Origin: Rubripirellula obstinata
Lineage (GTDB): Bacteria > Planctomycetota > Planctomycetia > Pirellulales > Pirellulaceae
Length of the DNA: 40,921 nucleotides
Direction: 5' to 3'
Assembly: GCF_001642955.1 (NCBI RefSeq)
Contig: NZ_LWSK01000050.1
Span: forward strand, 1-40,921
Shown here: positions 1-9,240 of the stretch, in pieces
How the letters are laid out: every line of letters begins with the position of its first letter
Position numbering within the stretch: position 1 is the stretch's first letter
Translations under genes and position numbers: made by a program
The notes under the pieces: model-generated
Told to the model about the DNA's origin: nothing
Databases searched by the model: none
The model's input: the letters and a program-made list of their open reading frames with translations, nothing else

Positions 1-7
1 ATTGATT

Positions 8-97
8 TGTTAAGCCGCGTGGGCATCGCCCCGCGAGTTTCGTTCCGCGAGTTTCGCCCCGCATGGACGCGCGGGGCGATGCCCACGCGGTTAAACA
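8..97. repeat. Palindromic repeat, family A (copy 1)
   Basis: Two GC-rich arms (GCGTGGGCATCGCCCCGCG on the left, its complement on the right followed by GTTAAAC) enclose a short spacer with CGAGTTTCG repeats. The same unit recurs at 1371-1458, 17113-17196, 17440-17513, 24509-24581 and as a half copy at 32355-32385. It is followed by a conserved outer piece (CTTCACGGCGTTGG) that also accompanies other copies. It is non-coding. Confidence 0.85.
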
Positions 98-149
98 GTC
101 CAGAAACCCTTCACGGCGTTGGGTACAACTCCTGATGGACTGAACCCTG

Positions 150-196
150 GCGAGCCAAGCTACGAGAAAACCGGGAAGTTATTTCGGGACAGTTCC
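150..196. repeat. Left arm of long inverted repeat (family G)
   Basis: The inner 24 bp (173-196, containing GAAGTTATTTCGGGAC) match the complement of 1320-1343 at 23 of 24 positions. The similarity continues outward with mismatches through an AGCTACGAG stretch. Together the two arms bracket the two small genes at 247-1319. The GAAGTTATTTCGGGAC core also occurs at 7846-7862, 8196-8211 and 14891-14906. Confidence 0.75.
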
Positions 197-246
197 AAAC
201 AGCGGTTGATTCGATGATAGGTTGAGTTGGAACAGCGAGAGGTTGG

Positions 247-510
247 TCAATGCTTTTTCGTTGACGATTCAGAAACAGCTTTAGAAGTGCCGCCGCTTTT
301 GGCCTCGCGGCACACTTCCTTTAGCCAAATGGCCGCCGCCGAACCTTTACATCCACCGTTTACCAGGCCGTGAAGCACATCTTTGGAGAGCCCCTTGAGA
401 CGCTTCACCGAGTAACACATCGCTTTGTCTGATCCTGCAATATCGAAGTCTCTTTCAGACTTTGGCAGTTTGGCCACAGAGACCAGTATTTTGAAATCCT
501 TGTCGTTCAT
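247..510 (-). CDS. Small hypothetical protein (87 aa)
   Basis: This is a short reading frame of 87 residues beginning MNDKDFKILVSV and ending in a basic tail, with two central cysteines (MCYSV, GGCKG) and one near the C-terminus (EVCREAK). I see no signal peptide, membrane segment or recognisable domain. The amino-acid mix looks like a small soluble helical protein, not a repeat translation, but no clear ribosome binding site precedes the ATG at 510. It faces away from the gene at 819 and shares the inverted-repeat-bounded segment with it. The function is unknown and coding status is only moderately supported. Confidence 0.45.
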   Translation of the reverse strand: MNDKDFKILVSVAKLPKSERDFDIAGSDKAMCYSVKRLKGLSKDVLHGLVNGGCKGSAAAIWLKEVCREAKSGGTSKAVSESSTKKH

Positions 511-818
511 GAAACAGCAGATAATCTAGGCGCGGATACGGTATGGTGAGGTTGGTAATGCTTTCCGAGAAGCGATCGGTGACAGGTTGCAAGCCTCGTC
601 ACAGACCACGCCGGCCGGGGGCGTTCAAGCTGCATTGCACGTGTGCGGATTCATAACCTGTCCAGAATTACTTTATGGGAAATCCTCCCTGCAGAGTGAT
701 TGATAAAAGCAATGGCCGTCATCGTAAAAAAGAATCGTATGTCTGTGTTTTGAACGCAAACAATGTGAAAGCTCACTGGAACGACTGACATTTAACTCAA
801 ACCTTGGAGCACAAAGTC

Positions 819-1319
819 ATGGTCCGAAACCTCATTTCGCCGACCGTCTTGTTGTTGGCTGGCATTGCACTGACACTCTTGATCACGGATCGGATCCCGC
901 CACCGGCCAACGCCATGACGGCTTACGGGACAGAGAAAAAATCGCTGGTAACCGTGCCGCTAGACTCAGGAATGGAGGCCGTTGTATCGCTGGATCACAC
1001 CACCGGTGACATGACTGGTTATGTGCTTAACCGTCTCAACGGCCAATTTTTCATTCGCTACCGCCACAACGTGACATCCGAATTTCCGCAGCACGGTGGT
1101 GCCTATTTGATGGCGACAGGCATGGCTGATTTCCGCGGCTTCAAAAGCAACACTCGGGTTGCGACGGGAGTGATCTATGTGTCCGAAGAGAGTTCAGGCC
1201 GCGTGGTTGCCTACGCAATTCCTTGGAACATTCAGTTCGCCGCCAGTGGTGCCCCCAATCAAGACTTGAAGTTCATCACGCTTGATCAGGCCGTCACGCG
1301 GTTCACTCCGCTGCGTTAA
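819..1319 (+). CDS. Membrane-anchored or secreted hypothetical protein
   Basis: The product has 166 residues when started at the ATG at 819. That start is preferred over an in-frame TTG at 804 because GGAG lies at 806-809, about nine bases upstream of the ATG. The N-terminus has a hydrophobic stretch (LLLAGIALTLLI) that acts as a signal anchor or signal peptide. The remaining domain (LDHTTGDMTGYVLN, RVVAYAIPWN) resembles a conserved hypothetical family I associate with planctomycetes, with no known catalytic motif. It stands alone, ending one base before the right arm of the inverted repeat, which may also terminate its transcript. The function is unknown. Confidence 0.75.
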   Translation: MVRNLISPTVLLLAGIALTLLITDRIPPPANAMTAYGTEKKSLVTVPLDSGMEAVVSLDHTTGDMTGYVLNRLNGQFFIRYRHNVTSEFPQHGGAYLMATGMADFRGFKSNTRVATGVIYVSEESSGRVVAYAIPWNIQFAASGAPNQDLKFITLDQAVTRFTPLR

Positions 1320-1365
1320 GGAACTGTCCCGAAACAACTTCCCGGTCTTCCCGTAGCTGGACCCG
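1320..1365. repeat. Right arm of long inverted repeat (family G)
   Basis: This is the complement of 150-196 (23 of 24 bp in the inner part, containing CTGTCCCGAAACAACTTCCC). It starts directly after the stop codon of the preceding gene and runs into a fragment of the family C sequence (GTAGCTGGACCCGCC). Confidence 0.75.
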
Positions 1366-1370
1366 CCCTG

Positions 1371-1458
1371 GGCGTTTCGCCCCGCGCGTTTCGTTCCGCG
1401 TGTTTCGTTCCGCGTGTTTCGTTCCGCGTGGACGCGCGGGGCGATGCCCACGCGGTTA
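1371..1458. repeat. Palindromic repeat, family A (copy 2, expanded)
   Basis: The right arm is intact (CGCGGGGCGATGCCCACGCGG then TTAAAC), while the left arm is degenerate. The spacer is expanded into three near-tandem copies of a 16-bp unit (CGTTTCGTTCCGCGTG type). It is followed by the same CTTCACGGCGTTGG and CTGAACCCTGGCG pieces that flank copy 1, in the same order. Reading frames across it on the minus strand are repeat translations. Confidence 0.75.
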
Positions 1459-1690
1459 AACGATTTAGAACGCCTTCACGGCGTTGGGGGAATTCTGAAC
1501 CCTGGCGGGCCCAGCTACGAAAGCGATCTTGCATTGATAAAAACTATGCCGGATCAGGTTCGATTCGATTGTCTGGCTAGTTCGTTGGGGCATAGCATTG
1601 ATTGTTCAGCCAATGGTCGCAAAACGGCCGCAAGCGGGAATTATTGGCGGATTTGATTCTGTTTCACCTATCTTTGAAAAGGACGAACTG

Positions 1691-2059
1691 ATGCATTTGT
1701 CTACCTATTTTGGGAATTTGGAAGCCGCACCGTCACTAAAAAATGATGCCTCTGAAGCGATTTCGGCGGCGGTTGGGCACTTTCAGTCTCGGGTCAGAAA
1801 AGTCAATATTAGTGTAAGAGACGTCAACGGTCCCAAGGGCGGGGAAGACCTTTGCTGTCGGTGTGTGGTGCATTTGAAGCGAATGACTCCGATCGTGATT
1901 GAGGAAACCGGGGCAAACGTTCGCAGCCTCATCAACCGGGTTGCCGATCGCGTTTCTTACACCCTTAGTCAAAAAGTTGACCGAGTGAAACAGAGCAGTC
2001 GCTCGAAGAAGACACGAAAGCGATTTGCAGAGACAAGCTTGGTGACAAAGCTTAATTAA
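1691..2059 (+). CDS. HPF/RaiA-like ribosome-associated protein
   Basis: The product has 122 residues from the ATG at 1691, chosen because AAAAGGA lies seven bases upstream. The central pattern (NISVRDVNGPKGGEDLCC, VVHLKR, then a helix with SLINRVADRVSYTLSQKVDR) is that of the single-domain hibernation-promoting factor/RaiA fold, which binds the small ribosomal subunit and silences translation under stress. The conserved GPKGG.D.CC turn is typical of short HPF-like proteins. The C-terminus is basic (SSRSKKTRKR), consistent with RNA binding, and there is no long-HPF dimerisation domain. The next gene starts 15 bp downstream, so this protein and the large sensor kinase are probably co-transcribed. 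The family call is by motif only. Confidence 0.7.
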   Translation: MHLSTYFGNLEAAPSLKNDASEAISAAVGHFQSRVRKVNISVRDVNGPKGGEDLCCRCVVHLKRMTPIVIEETGANVRSLINRVADRVSYTLSQKVDRVKQSSRSKKTRKRFAETSLVTKLN

Positions 2060-2074
2060 GCGAAGGATTATTTT

Positions 2075-5000
2075 ATGACTGAAGAGCCCGCTGGTAGTGA
2101 CGACAGAATGATCGGTGCAAACGAGCCTAAGTTTGTGGTTGGTATCGGTGCTTCAGCGGGCGGGCTCGAATCGCTTGAAAAGCTTTTTCGTAATCTCTCG
2201 CCCGACACCGGGATGGCTTTTGTCGTCTTGCAGCATCTGTCTCCCAATTTTAAGAGCATGATGTACGAGTTGCTGGGGCGCGACACCGCGATGACGATTC
2301 ATCGCGCCGAAGATGGAATGCGTGTGCAGGCCAATTCGGTTTATTTGTTGCCGCCGAAAAAAGAGATGGTGATCCGAAATGGAGAACTAAGCGTTCAGGA
2401 CAAAGCGCCTGGCAATGGGCTTGCACTGCCGATCGATCTTTTCTTTGAATCGCTGGCCTTGGATTGCGGTCCCCAGGCAATCGCCGTGGTTCTGTCTGGT
2501 AGTGGATCGGACGGTTCTCGTGGAATTGTTGAAATTGCCAAGCATGGTGGTTTCGTCATCAGCGAAAGTTTGGACACGGCCAAGTTTGATGGAATGCCTG
2601 CCAGCGCGACCGCGACAGGGGTGGTGGATGAAATTCTAAAACCGGAAGAAATCGGGGCACTGCTCGCTTTGATCGCATCGAAGCCAAATGTCACGCGAAC
2701 CGCTCGTATCGCTGCGGTAAATCGCCGCGATGATCAACTGTTGGGGATGGAGGCAATCTATCAACAGTTTCGACGAGCCTATGAAATCGATTTTGGTGTC
2801 TACAAAGACACTACCGTTTTGCGGCGTGTCCACCGACGAATGGCGATGGCTGGTATTGAGAACGTCGATGACTACGCCGATCGACTCGCCGACGACAACG
2901 AAGAGCTTGAGGCACTTTACTGTGACCTGTTGATTGGCGTCACCCAATTTTTTCGTGATCCCGATACGTTTGACTATCTGGGGAACCACATTTTTCCGGA
3001 TCTGATTCACAATTGTGACGCGAACCAACCGCTGCGAGTTTGGGTTGCCGGATGTGCGACCGGTGAAGAACCGTATTCGATTGCCATCGCTTTGCACGAA
3101 GCGTTTGAGCGTGCTGGCCAGATGCTGAATCTGAAAATGTTTGCCACCGACGTTCATCGATCATCGATCGAACATGCAGGTCGAGGTGTGTACGCTGGCG
3201 ACGTGCTACAGGGAGTGGATGGTGAGCGGTTGGAAAAGTACTTCATTCGTCGGGATGATGGATTCCAGGTTTCACCTTCGATCCGAAAGTCAATTGTTTT
3301 CGCGCCCCACAATGTGCTCAGCGATGCGCCGTTTACGGACCTAGATTTGGTTTCGTGTCGGAACATGCTGATCTATTTTCAAGGCGTCGCGCAAAACCGA
3401 TCGCTTTCGATGTTCCATTACGGGCTGCGAAAGGGTGGCATCTTATTGCTCGGTGGCAGTGAATCGCCAGGTGAGCTTGCAGGCGAATTTGACGTTGTTC
3501 AAGAACGATCGCGGATCTATCGAAAACGCCGCCAAGTTCGGCTGCCCAATGAGTTCCGATCGCCGCTGAAACGTCCGTCCAGCGCCGACTTGCATATTTC
3601 ATCCGCCCGCAGTGCCAGATCGGTACAACAGAACAAAGCAATCGAACCGTCTCTCTATGATCAGTTGCTAAACAAGCTGATGCCGCCGAGCTTACTGATC
3701 GACGAGAATCGGAATTTGATTGAGAGTTTTGGCGGCGCTCAAAAGTTCCTACGATTTCCATCGCGACAACCTTCGCTCGACATTCTGGACCTTGTTGACA
3801 AAAGTCTTCGCACCACATTGTCGGGCGCGATCAGCCGAACGCTTAAAGACAACCAACCTGTGCGGTATTCCAACGTGATGCTGCGGGTTGACGAAGGAGA
3901 ACAAGCCTACAACCTAACCGTAACGCCGATTCTTCACTCCTCGATTTCAGGGAAGCATCATGTCATTTCTTTTGAGGCTACTGCGGGGGCAGCAGCGGTT
4001 GTTTCTGAGGCAACCGTTGAATCGTATGATGGCGAACTCGATGCCTCACGCGATCACATTCGTCAACTCGAAGACGACTTGCGGTACTCGCGTGAGAACC
4101 TTCAAGCCACGATCGAGGAACTGGAAACGAGCAATGAGGAATTGCAGGCGACCAACGAAGAGCTAATTGCATCAAACGAGGAATTGCAAAGCACCAATGA
4201 AGAATTGCATAGCGTCAATGAAGAACTCTTCACGGTTAATTCTGAACACCAAAGCAAAATTACAGAATTGGCTGAGCTAAATGAGGACATGAATCACTTG
4301 TTGGAGAACACGGATGTCGCCACCGTGTTCTTGGACAAGGATCTGTGCGTGCGTCGATTTACTTCCAGAGTGAGTAATGTTTTCGATTTCGTCGATCATG
4401 ACATTGGAAGATCTATTAAGAGTTTTTCGCCGCGATTCTCAGCCAGCGATCTTGTCGGGCAATTGACGACGGTGATTGAAACAGGTCAGGCATTCGAGTG
4501 TGAAACGTTCGCCGAAGACGGCACCTGTTACTTGATGCGAATTTTGCCGTATCGAATTGGTCGATCAGTCGAAGGCGTCGTCTTGATGTTGGTCAACATT
4601 TCGTCCATGGAAGTCCTGCGTGAACGTTTGCGTTGGATGTCGGCGATTGTGGAAACGAGCGACGATGCAATCATCGGCCAAGACCTGGACGGCATGGTGA
4701 CCAGTTGGAACTCAGGTGCAGAGCGACTGTATGGCTATTCAGCCGAAGAGGTGATTAAAAAACATGTTTCGTTTTTGATTCCAAAAAAGCGGCAAACCGA
4801 GGTTACCGAGTATCTGGAAAAAATCGCAACCGGCCAACGTCTGCACACCCGCGACACAGTTCGCGTCCGCAAAGACGGAACCGAGATTCATGTCTCGATC
4901 ACGGTTTCGCCTGTTTTCGACGGTAACGGAAAACTAATCGGTATTTCCAAAATCGCACGCGATGTTTCCGAGCGAATCAAGATGGAGTCCGAGATTCGCG

Positions 5001-6124
5001 ACGAGATACGCAAACGCGAAGCCTTCCTAGCGACGCTCTCGCACGAATTGCGAAATCCGCTCGGTGCGGCACTTAGCGCCAGCCGTCTTATCCAAGACGG
5101 TCGATCAGATGAGGCGATGCGGATCAATGCGGCAGGGGTGATCGAGCGTCAGATCACGATGACGCGAAGCTTGCTTTCGGATCTGTTGGACATGTCTCGG
5201 ATCACGCAGGGGAAAATCGAACTAGCCCAAGACATCATTGACCTCCGCAGCCTGGTTGATCTGATTCACGAAACAACACTCAGTGAAGCAGATGACCATC
5301 GGCAAAAAATCTCATGGGACCTTCCGGATTCTCCTGTCTACGTCCGAGGCGATGCCACGCGATTGGTTCAAGTCCAAGTCAATCTCATTCACAACGCGCT
5401 GAAGTACTCGCCAGAGGAATCGGCGGTCAACGTGGTGATCCGACAAGACGGCGATCAGGCAACCATATCGGTCACTGATTTTGGTGTTGGGATTGAATCA
5501 CACGAACTCGAAAGCATTTTCGATGCTTTTGTTCAATTGGGCGACACGTTGGGGCGAAGTGAAGGTGGTTTGGGTGTCGGACTGACGCTCGTGCGTACGT
5601 TAGTGGAGGCCCATGGCGGAACGGTCAATGCCGAAAGCAAGGGACGTGGGCATGGCACAACCGTTAGCATCAATCTTCCCCTTGCATCGGAGCCTGAACA
5701 GGAATCTGGAATGATTTCCGATGCTAGTGAGTCAAGCAACGGCATGCCTCGAACCGTCGTCCTAATCGAAGATATCGACGACAGTCGCAAAATGTTGTCG
5801 TCGCTATTAAGCCTTGATGGCCACATCGTTCATGCATGTGAAGACGGTGAATCAGGAGCGGAAGCGATTCTGCAAAACTGTCCGGATTTAGCTTTGGTCG
5901 ACATCGGTCTGCCCGGCATCGACGGGTATGAAGTCGCCCGACGAACCAGGGACCAGCCGCGCTGTCGCGACACCCACATCGTGGCTCTAACCGGGTTTGG
6001 CCAGTCACACGACGTCGAAAAAGCACTCGAAGCAGGCTTTGACGGTCACTTAGTCAAGCCAATTGATCCAGATGAATTAACCAAGTTGCTCTCGTCGTTG
6101 CCAGAGATGATTGATCGGAACTAG
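2075..6124 (+). CDS. CheB-CheR-PAS-histidine kinase-receiver hybrid
   Basis: This 1349-residue cytoplasmic signalling protein begins at an ATG preceded by AAGGA. In order it has: a CheB methylesterase domain (about 18-205; catalytic Ser27 in GASAGG, His54 in QHLSP, Asp146 in GSGSDG); a CheR methyltransferase (about 220-480; SAM motif [11 protein letters not shown] near 322, CRNMLIYF near 428); a long coiled coil of [10 protein letters not shown]-type repeats (665-732); two PAS domains (about 740-980); HisKA with phospho-acceptor His990 in LSHELRNP; a HATPase (N box near 1106, GVGI near 1133, GLGVGL near 1164); and a C-terminal receiver with Asp1276 and the conserved Lys near 1327. All catalytic residues I checked are present. 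No chemoreceptor or flagellar gene is nearby, so the target is unknown. Its partner is probably the upstream HPF-like gene. Confidence 0.93.
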   Translation: MTEEPAGSDDRMIGANEPKFVVGIGASAGGLESLEKLFRNLSPDTGMAFVVLQHLSPNFKSMMYELLGRDTAMTIHRAEDGMRVQANSVYLLPPKKEMVIRNGELSVQDKAPGNGLALPIDLFFESLALDCGPQAIAVVLSGSGSDGSRGIVEIAKHGGFVISESLDTAKFDGMPASATATGVVDEILKPEEIGALLALIASKPNVTRTARIAAVNRRDDQLLGMEAIYQQFRRAYEIDFGVYKDTTVLRRVHRRMAMAGIENVDDYADRLADDNEELEALYCDLLIGVTQFFRDPDTFDYLGNHIFPDLIHNCDANQPLRVWVAGCATGEEPYSIAIALHEAFERAGQMLNLKMFATDVHRSSIEHAGRGVYAGDVLQGVDGERLEKYFIRRDDGFQVSPSIRKSIVFAPHNVLSDAPFTDLDLVSCRNMLIYFQGVAQNRSLSMFHYGLRKGGILLLGGSESPGELAGEFDVVQERSRIYRKRRQVRLPNEFRSPLKRPSSADLHISSARSARSVQQNKAIEPSLYDQLLNKLMPPSLLIDENRNLIESFGGAQKFLRFPSRQPSLDILDLVDKSLRTTLSGAISRTLKDNQPVRYSNVMLRVDEGEQAYNLTVTPILHSSISGKHHVISFEATAGAAAVVSEATVESYDGELDASRDHIRQLEDDLRYSRENLQATIEELETSNEELQATNEELIASNEELQSTNEELHSVNEELFTVNSEHQSKITELAELNEDMNHLLENTDVATVFLDKDLCVRRFTSRVSNVFDFVDHDIGRSIKSFSPRFSASDLVGQLTTVIETGQAFECETFAEDGTCYLMRILPYRIGRSVEGVVLMLVNISSMEVLRERLRWMSAIVETSDDAIIGQDLDGMVTSWNSGAERLYGYSAEEVIKKHVSFLIPKKRQTEVTEYLEKIATGQRLHTRDTVRVRKDGTEIHVSITVSPVFDGNGKLIGISKIARDVSERIKMESEIRDEIRKREAFLATLSHELRNPLGAALSASRLIQDGRSDEAMRINAAGVIERQITMTRSLLSDLLDMSRITQGKIELAQDIIDLRSLVDLIHETTLSEADDHRQKISWDLPDSPVYVRGDATRLVQVQVNLIHNALKYSPEESAVNVVIRQDGDQATISVTDFGVGIESHELESIFDAFVQLGDTLGRSEGGLGVGLTLVRTLVEAHGGTVNAESKGRGHGTTVSINLPLASEPEQESGMISDASESSNGMPRTVVLIEDIDDSRKMLSSLLSLDGHIVHACEDGESGAEAILQNCPDLALVDIGLPGIDGYEVARRTRDQPRCRDTHIVALTGFGQSHDVEKALEAGFDGHLVKPIDPDELTKLLSSLPEMIDRN

Positions 6125-6248
6125 TCGTTGGTTAAGCGGACTTTGGCCAGTCGCCACACGATAGAGAACGTCCGGATTGGATGCGCGCAAGAACGCTAGG
6201 CAAATCAGCCAAAGGTGCAAGCCAGCTATTTGGCTGGAGCCCCAAAAA

Positions 6249-6325
6249 GTAGGCCGTAGCGAGCGGAGCGAGTTACGGCAGGGCTGCAAAATATGCCGTA
6301 ACTCGCTCCACTCGTTACGGCCTAC
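6249..6325. repeat. Palindromic repeat, family E (copy 1)
   Basis: Arms GTAGGCCGTAGCGAGCGG and complement form a hairpin-like inverted repeat between two convergent genes. A second copy is at 32127-32202. The gap 6125-6534 otherwise holds only this and the family F palindrome; either could serve as a bidirectional terminator. Confidence 0.8.
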
Positions 6326-6399
6326 AACAACGTCTGCCGATTAGCGTGCCTGCGCCCCCGGCACTAGTAGTCCATGTCAGCTCAATCTTCGGTTAGGAG

Positions 6400-6465
6400 G
6401 TAGCGGAAGTCGCGTAGACTTTCGGCGTCCCCCTCGTAGCCGAAACTCTTGGCGAGTTCCGCTAC
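6400..6465. repeat. Palindromic repeat, family F (single copy)
   Basis: The inverted arms (GTAGCGGAAGTCGCGTAGAC at 6400 and the roughly complementary GCCGAAACTCTTGGCGAG, which ends in CCGCTAC, at 6439-6465) enclose a short GC-rich spacer. The unit is related to the tandem array at 22348-22610. Confidence 0.7.
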
Positions 6466-6534
6466 CCGAAAATTGAGGTGACGCGGAATACTAGCCTTTC
6501 GATCCTTGGGAATTGGCGGAGCGTGTTCGGCTGC

Positions 6535-7797
6535 TTACAAGTCGCGCCGCAGATCACCGCTGAAACTCAGTTTCTGATTTGCAAGATAGTTCCGCCATTG
6601 CACTTCGTCATACCCGAAGTCGGCCTCGGGCACGGTCTTCTTTACCAACGACAGAACTGACGGGTTGTTTCTTTGTTGGCTGATCTTTGTCGGTTTACTA
6701 CCGCTGCTCATTCCGCCCATGCCGCCGCCTGCGCCACCGAACGTCGCGTTCATGTTGCCCGACGGCGCGATTTCTCGCGTGTGCGTCGTGACCAACGAAT
6801 TGATGTACTGCATCGCCAATTCGCGATCCGCGGGGAACGCCAACAAGGCTCGAGCGGCACGGTTGATCAGGTCATTGCTGCTTTTGCTGGACAACAGAGT
6901 TCGTTTGTAATTCGCGATCGCGGTCCCGGATCCGTATTGAAGCAATTGGTCCAGCGCCATGTCGCGAAGATCTGGATTAGGCTCATCGATCCCGGCCTTG
7001 ACCAAAGCTCGCACCGACGCGTTCGTCTTGAATTTGCCAAGCAGGGTAATCCAAAGCCGCCGAAGTGCCGGCGGCTGTGTCTCGCTACCACGGCCTGCCA
7101 ATGCGCTTGAATTTTCAAACTGCTGAGCGATGGCGATCGCCGCCAACGGATCATTGATCGATTTGAGTTCAGTGATCGCGTCGTCGTACCGGCGATTTTC
7201 AGGTCGATTGCCCTTCATCACAACCTTGACCAGCTTGGCAATTTCCCGAATCCAAAGCTTGGCTTCTTTCTCAGAGTCATCAACGCTTTCTTCCAGCGAT
7301 GCGGCTTCGGGAATGACCCAGCGTCCGCCTTTAAAGATCATCCCTCGCGACCGCATCAAATCGGTTTTCAGAATCCACTTACCTTCGTCTTTGGTGTAAC
7401 CAAGCGAAGCACGAGCCTCGGCATGGTTCGGGTTCAGTTCAACAGCACGTTGCATGTGAAATCGGGTGTAGTACTGGGACAAGCCAGGAACATTTCCGGC
7501 TGCCTTGCACCATCGCGCTAGTTGATAATGAGCATTGGCGTCATCGCCAACTTGTTTGGCCAGCGATTTGTACTTGGTCAGTTCCTGGGATTGGACAACG
7601 CGGCTAACTCGGCTGCCGGGAAATGCGACTTGGATGTCGTCGTCGATTCCCACGATGACTAATTCGCCCTTGCGAGCGACCTTGCCGGTTAGCTGCCCAC
7701 TGCCGGTTAGCTCAACCGAATCAGCCATCACAGTCGCACACGCGAGAGACCCTGCAAGCAACGGCAGAAGCAAAATCTGATGGTGGAATCGAATCAT
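6535..7797 (-). CDS. Secreted TPR/HEAT-like protein of unknown function
   Basis: The 420-residue product has a clear signal peptide (LLLPLLAGSLACATVMADS, cleavage near residue 25). Next comes a small beta-rich segment (VELTGSGQLTGKVARKGELVIV), then a TPR-like helix pair (AVELNPNHAEARASLGY, near residue 120) and alpha-helical repeats resembling HEAT repeats (residues 200-350). A Gly/Met-rich linker (GGAGGGMGGMSSG) precedes the C-terminal domain (YDEVQWRNYLANQK). It probably acts in the periplasm as a binding or scaffold protein; no enzyme motif is visible. It is convergent with the kinase gene and stands as a single gene. No good Shine-Dalgarno precedes the ATG, but the signal peptide fits this start. 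Confidence 0.8.
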   Translation of the reverse strand: MIRFHHQILLLPLLAGSLACATVMADSVELTGSGQLTGKVARKGELVIVGIDDDIQVAFPGSRVSRVVQSQELTKYKSLAKQVGDDANAHYQLARWCKAAGNVPGLSQYYTRFHMQRAVELNPNHAEARASLGYTKDEGKWILKTDLMRSRGMIFKGGRWVIPEAASLEESVDDSEKEAKLWIREIAKLVKVVMKGNRPENRRYDDAITELKSINDPLAAIAIAQQFENSSALAGRGSETQPPALRRLWITLLGKFKTNASVRALVKAGIDEPNPDLRDMALDQLLQYGSGTAIANYKRTLLSSKSSNDLINRAARALLAFPADRELAMQYINSLVTTHTREIAPSGNMNATFGGAGGGMGGMSSGSKPTKISQQRNNPSVLSLVKKTVPEADFGYDEVQWRNYLANQKLSFSGDLRRDL

Positions 7798-7845
7798 GGC
7801 GTTACTCGGTGATGTTGTAAGAGTGCGTCACCAGTCTTTAGTAAT

Positions 7846-8211
7846 TGTCCCGAAATAACTTCACGAGATTCGATTCCCCCCAAATCCCAACCCGAACGCA
7901 TAAGCGAGGGATTGCCTGGGCTGATGAAAATGCGGTGGGTGATGTTTTTCGCGAACCAGTCGAACATTGCAAATTGCAAAATGAACATTGCAAATTGAAA
8001 ATTCTTGGGAAGCGGTATTTGCTGGTCAATTTACATTTTTCAGTGTTCATTTTGCAATTTGCAATCAACACCGAGGCCGGTCAGCCACAAACCCCCAAAG
8101 TCGTCCAGTTTCCCTCCACGCAAACATTTTCGTCAGCCCAGAGATTGCCCCGTCAAACGAGATCCCTCGCTTACGCGTTCGGGTTGGGAAATCGGGAAGT
8201 TATTTCGGGAC
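7846..8211. repeat. Nested palindromic repeats (families G, D, I, H)
   Basis: Four inverted repeats are stacked concentrically. Outermost are TGTCCCGAAATAACTTC (7846-7862) and its complement (8196-8211). Next is a 28-bp family D pair (7885-7912 and 8162-8189, containing CCCGAACGC). Next is GGGCTGATGAAAAT (7918-7931) with its complement (8126-8139, one mismatch). Innermost is a perfect 21-bp AT-rich pair (7966-7986 and 8045-8065, containing ATTGCAAATTGCAAAA). No gene is visible in 7798-8375; frames crossing it are repeat translations. Confidence 0.85.
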
Positions 8212-8302
8212 CTTTCCTTAGTGTACCTACTGCTAGAAAACCAAGCTTGACCAGTTTCAGCTCCAGATTCACTCATTATCCGACGCTTGGCGGACGATCT
8301 CT

Positions 8303-8334
8303 ATACTTGACTATCTTGATCATGTTAATAGGAT
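8303..8334 (+). promoter_or_regulatory. Putative cysH promoter with Rrf2-type half-site
   Basis: TTGACT at 8307-8312 and TAGGAT at 8329-8334 are spaced 16 bp, 42 bp before the cysH start, and give a plausible sigma-70-like promoter. The overlapping ATACTTGACTA (8303-8313) fits the left half of the IscR type 1 consensus as I remember it, while the right half is degenerate. Because an Rrf2-family gene follows cysH, autoregulation through this site is a reasonable guess, not a demonstrated fact. Confidence 0.35.
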
Positions 8335-8375
8335 ATCGAAAAGTCACGCGAATTCCAGTGTAAAGGAAGCCGTCA

Positions 8376-9212
8376 ATGTCCGCCCGAGCCATTCAACCAC
8401 GATCGCCTGGGGATTCCCCCAAGCTGCCTATCATGCCCGCCAACGAGCCGCTTCCGCTTCTGAAAATCGATGACGAGACTCCTCGCGGAGCCTTGGCAGC
8501 CGATCCTCCGCTGGTACCGACGGAAGATTTCCTGAAAGAATTGGAATCCGAAAGCCAAAAGCTTGAATCGTCTACTCCGCAGCAGATTCTTGAATACGCC
8601 GTCGAACGGTTCGCACCGAACTTTACGATGGCGACGGCGTTTGGTCCTGAGGGCATGACAATCATCCACATGCTTTCGACGATTGCCCCGGAAACACCGA
8701 TCTTTAACCTCGATACGGGATATCAGTTCCAGGAAACCTTGGATCTGCGGGAAAGGGTCAAGGAAAAATACGGAATCGAAGTCGAATACAAGCTGCCCGA
8801 CACCACGGTTGAACAATACGAAGCGATGCACGGCGGCCCGCTCTACAAGACCAACCCCAACCAATGCTGTTTTGATCGCAAGTTGCGAGTGCTGCACGAA
8901 GCCGCCAAGGGCAAGCACGCTTGGGCCAGCGCGATTCGCCGCGACCAGAGTCCCGACCGAGCGAAGGCACCGATCGTGGGTTGGGATCGAAAGTTTCAGT
9001 TGGTCAAAGTCAGTCCGCTGGCGAATTGGACGAAGAAAGAAGTCTGGTCGCTGATCAATGATGAAGACATTCCCTACAACCCGCTGCATGACCAGGGTTA
9101 CAGCAGCGTCGGTTGCTTTCCATGCACACGCGCCGTCCAACCGGGCGAAGACGAGCGAGCCGGACGTTGGAGTGGTTTTCAGAAAACCGAGTGCGGATTG
9201 CACAGCCAGTAA
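8376..9212 (+). CDS. cysH: Phosphoadenylyl/adenylyl-sulfate reductase
   Basis: This cytoplasmic enzyme of assimilatory sulfate reduction reduces APS or PAPS to sulfite using thioredoxin. The 278-residue product has the PAPS reductase core (FGPEGMTIIHML, NLDTGYQFQETL) and the C-terminal KTECGLH motif with the catalytic Cys273. Four further cysteines, Cys164-Cys165 (NQCCFDRK) and Cys247/Cys250 (GCFPC), are the ligands of a [4Fe-4S] cluster. That marks the APS-preferring class, not the cluster-free enteric PAPS reductase. AGGAAG precedes the ATG. The N-terminal ~60 residues are variable. An Rrf2 regulator follows after 28 bp, probably in the same transcript. Confidence 0.93.
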   Translation: MSARAIQPRSPGDSPKLPIMPANEPLPLLKIDDETPRGALAADPPLVPTEDFLKELESESQKLESSTPQQILEYAVERFAPNFTMATAFGPEGMTIIHMLSTIAPETPIFNLDTGYQFQETLDLRERVKEKYGIEVEYKLPDTTVEQYEAMHGGPLYKTNPNQCCFDRKLRVLHEAAKGKHAWASAIRRDQSPDRAKAPIVGWDRKFQLVKVSPLANWTKKEVWSLINDEDIPYNPLHDQGYSSVGCFPCTRAVQPGEDERAGRWSGFQKTECGLHSQ

Positions 9213-9240
9213 CGTTGCCCCATTGCCAAAGGAGAAGTGA

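Noticed and set aside
1194-1656. Minus- and plus-strand frames over the family A/G repeats
   Set aside because: Their sequences (NETRGTKRAGRNA and the like) are translations of the tandem CGTTTCGTTCCGCG units.
7838-8363. Reading frames of 64-172 residues between the TPR-like gene and cysH
   Set aside because: They cross the nested palindromes, and different frames on both strands give similar low-complexity products.
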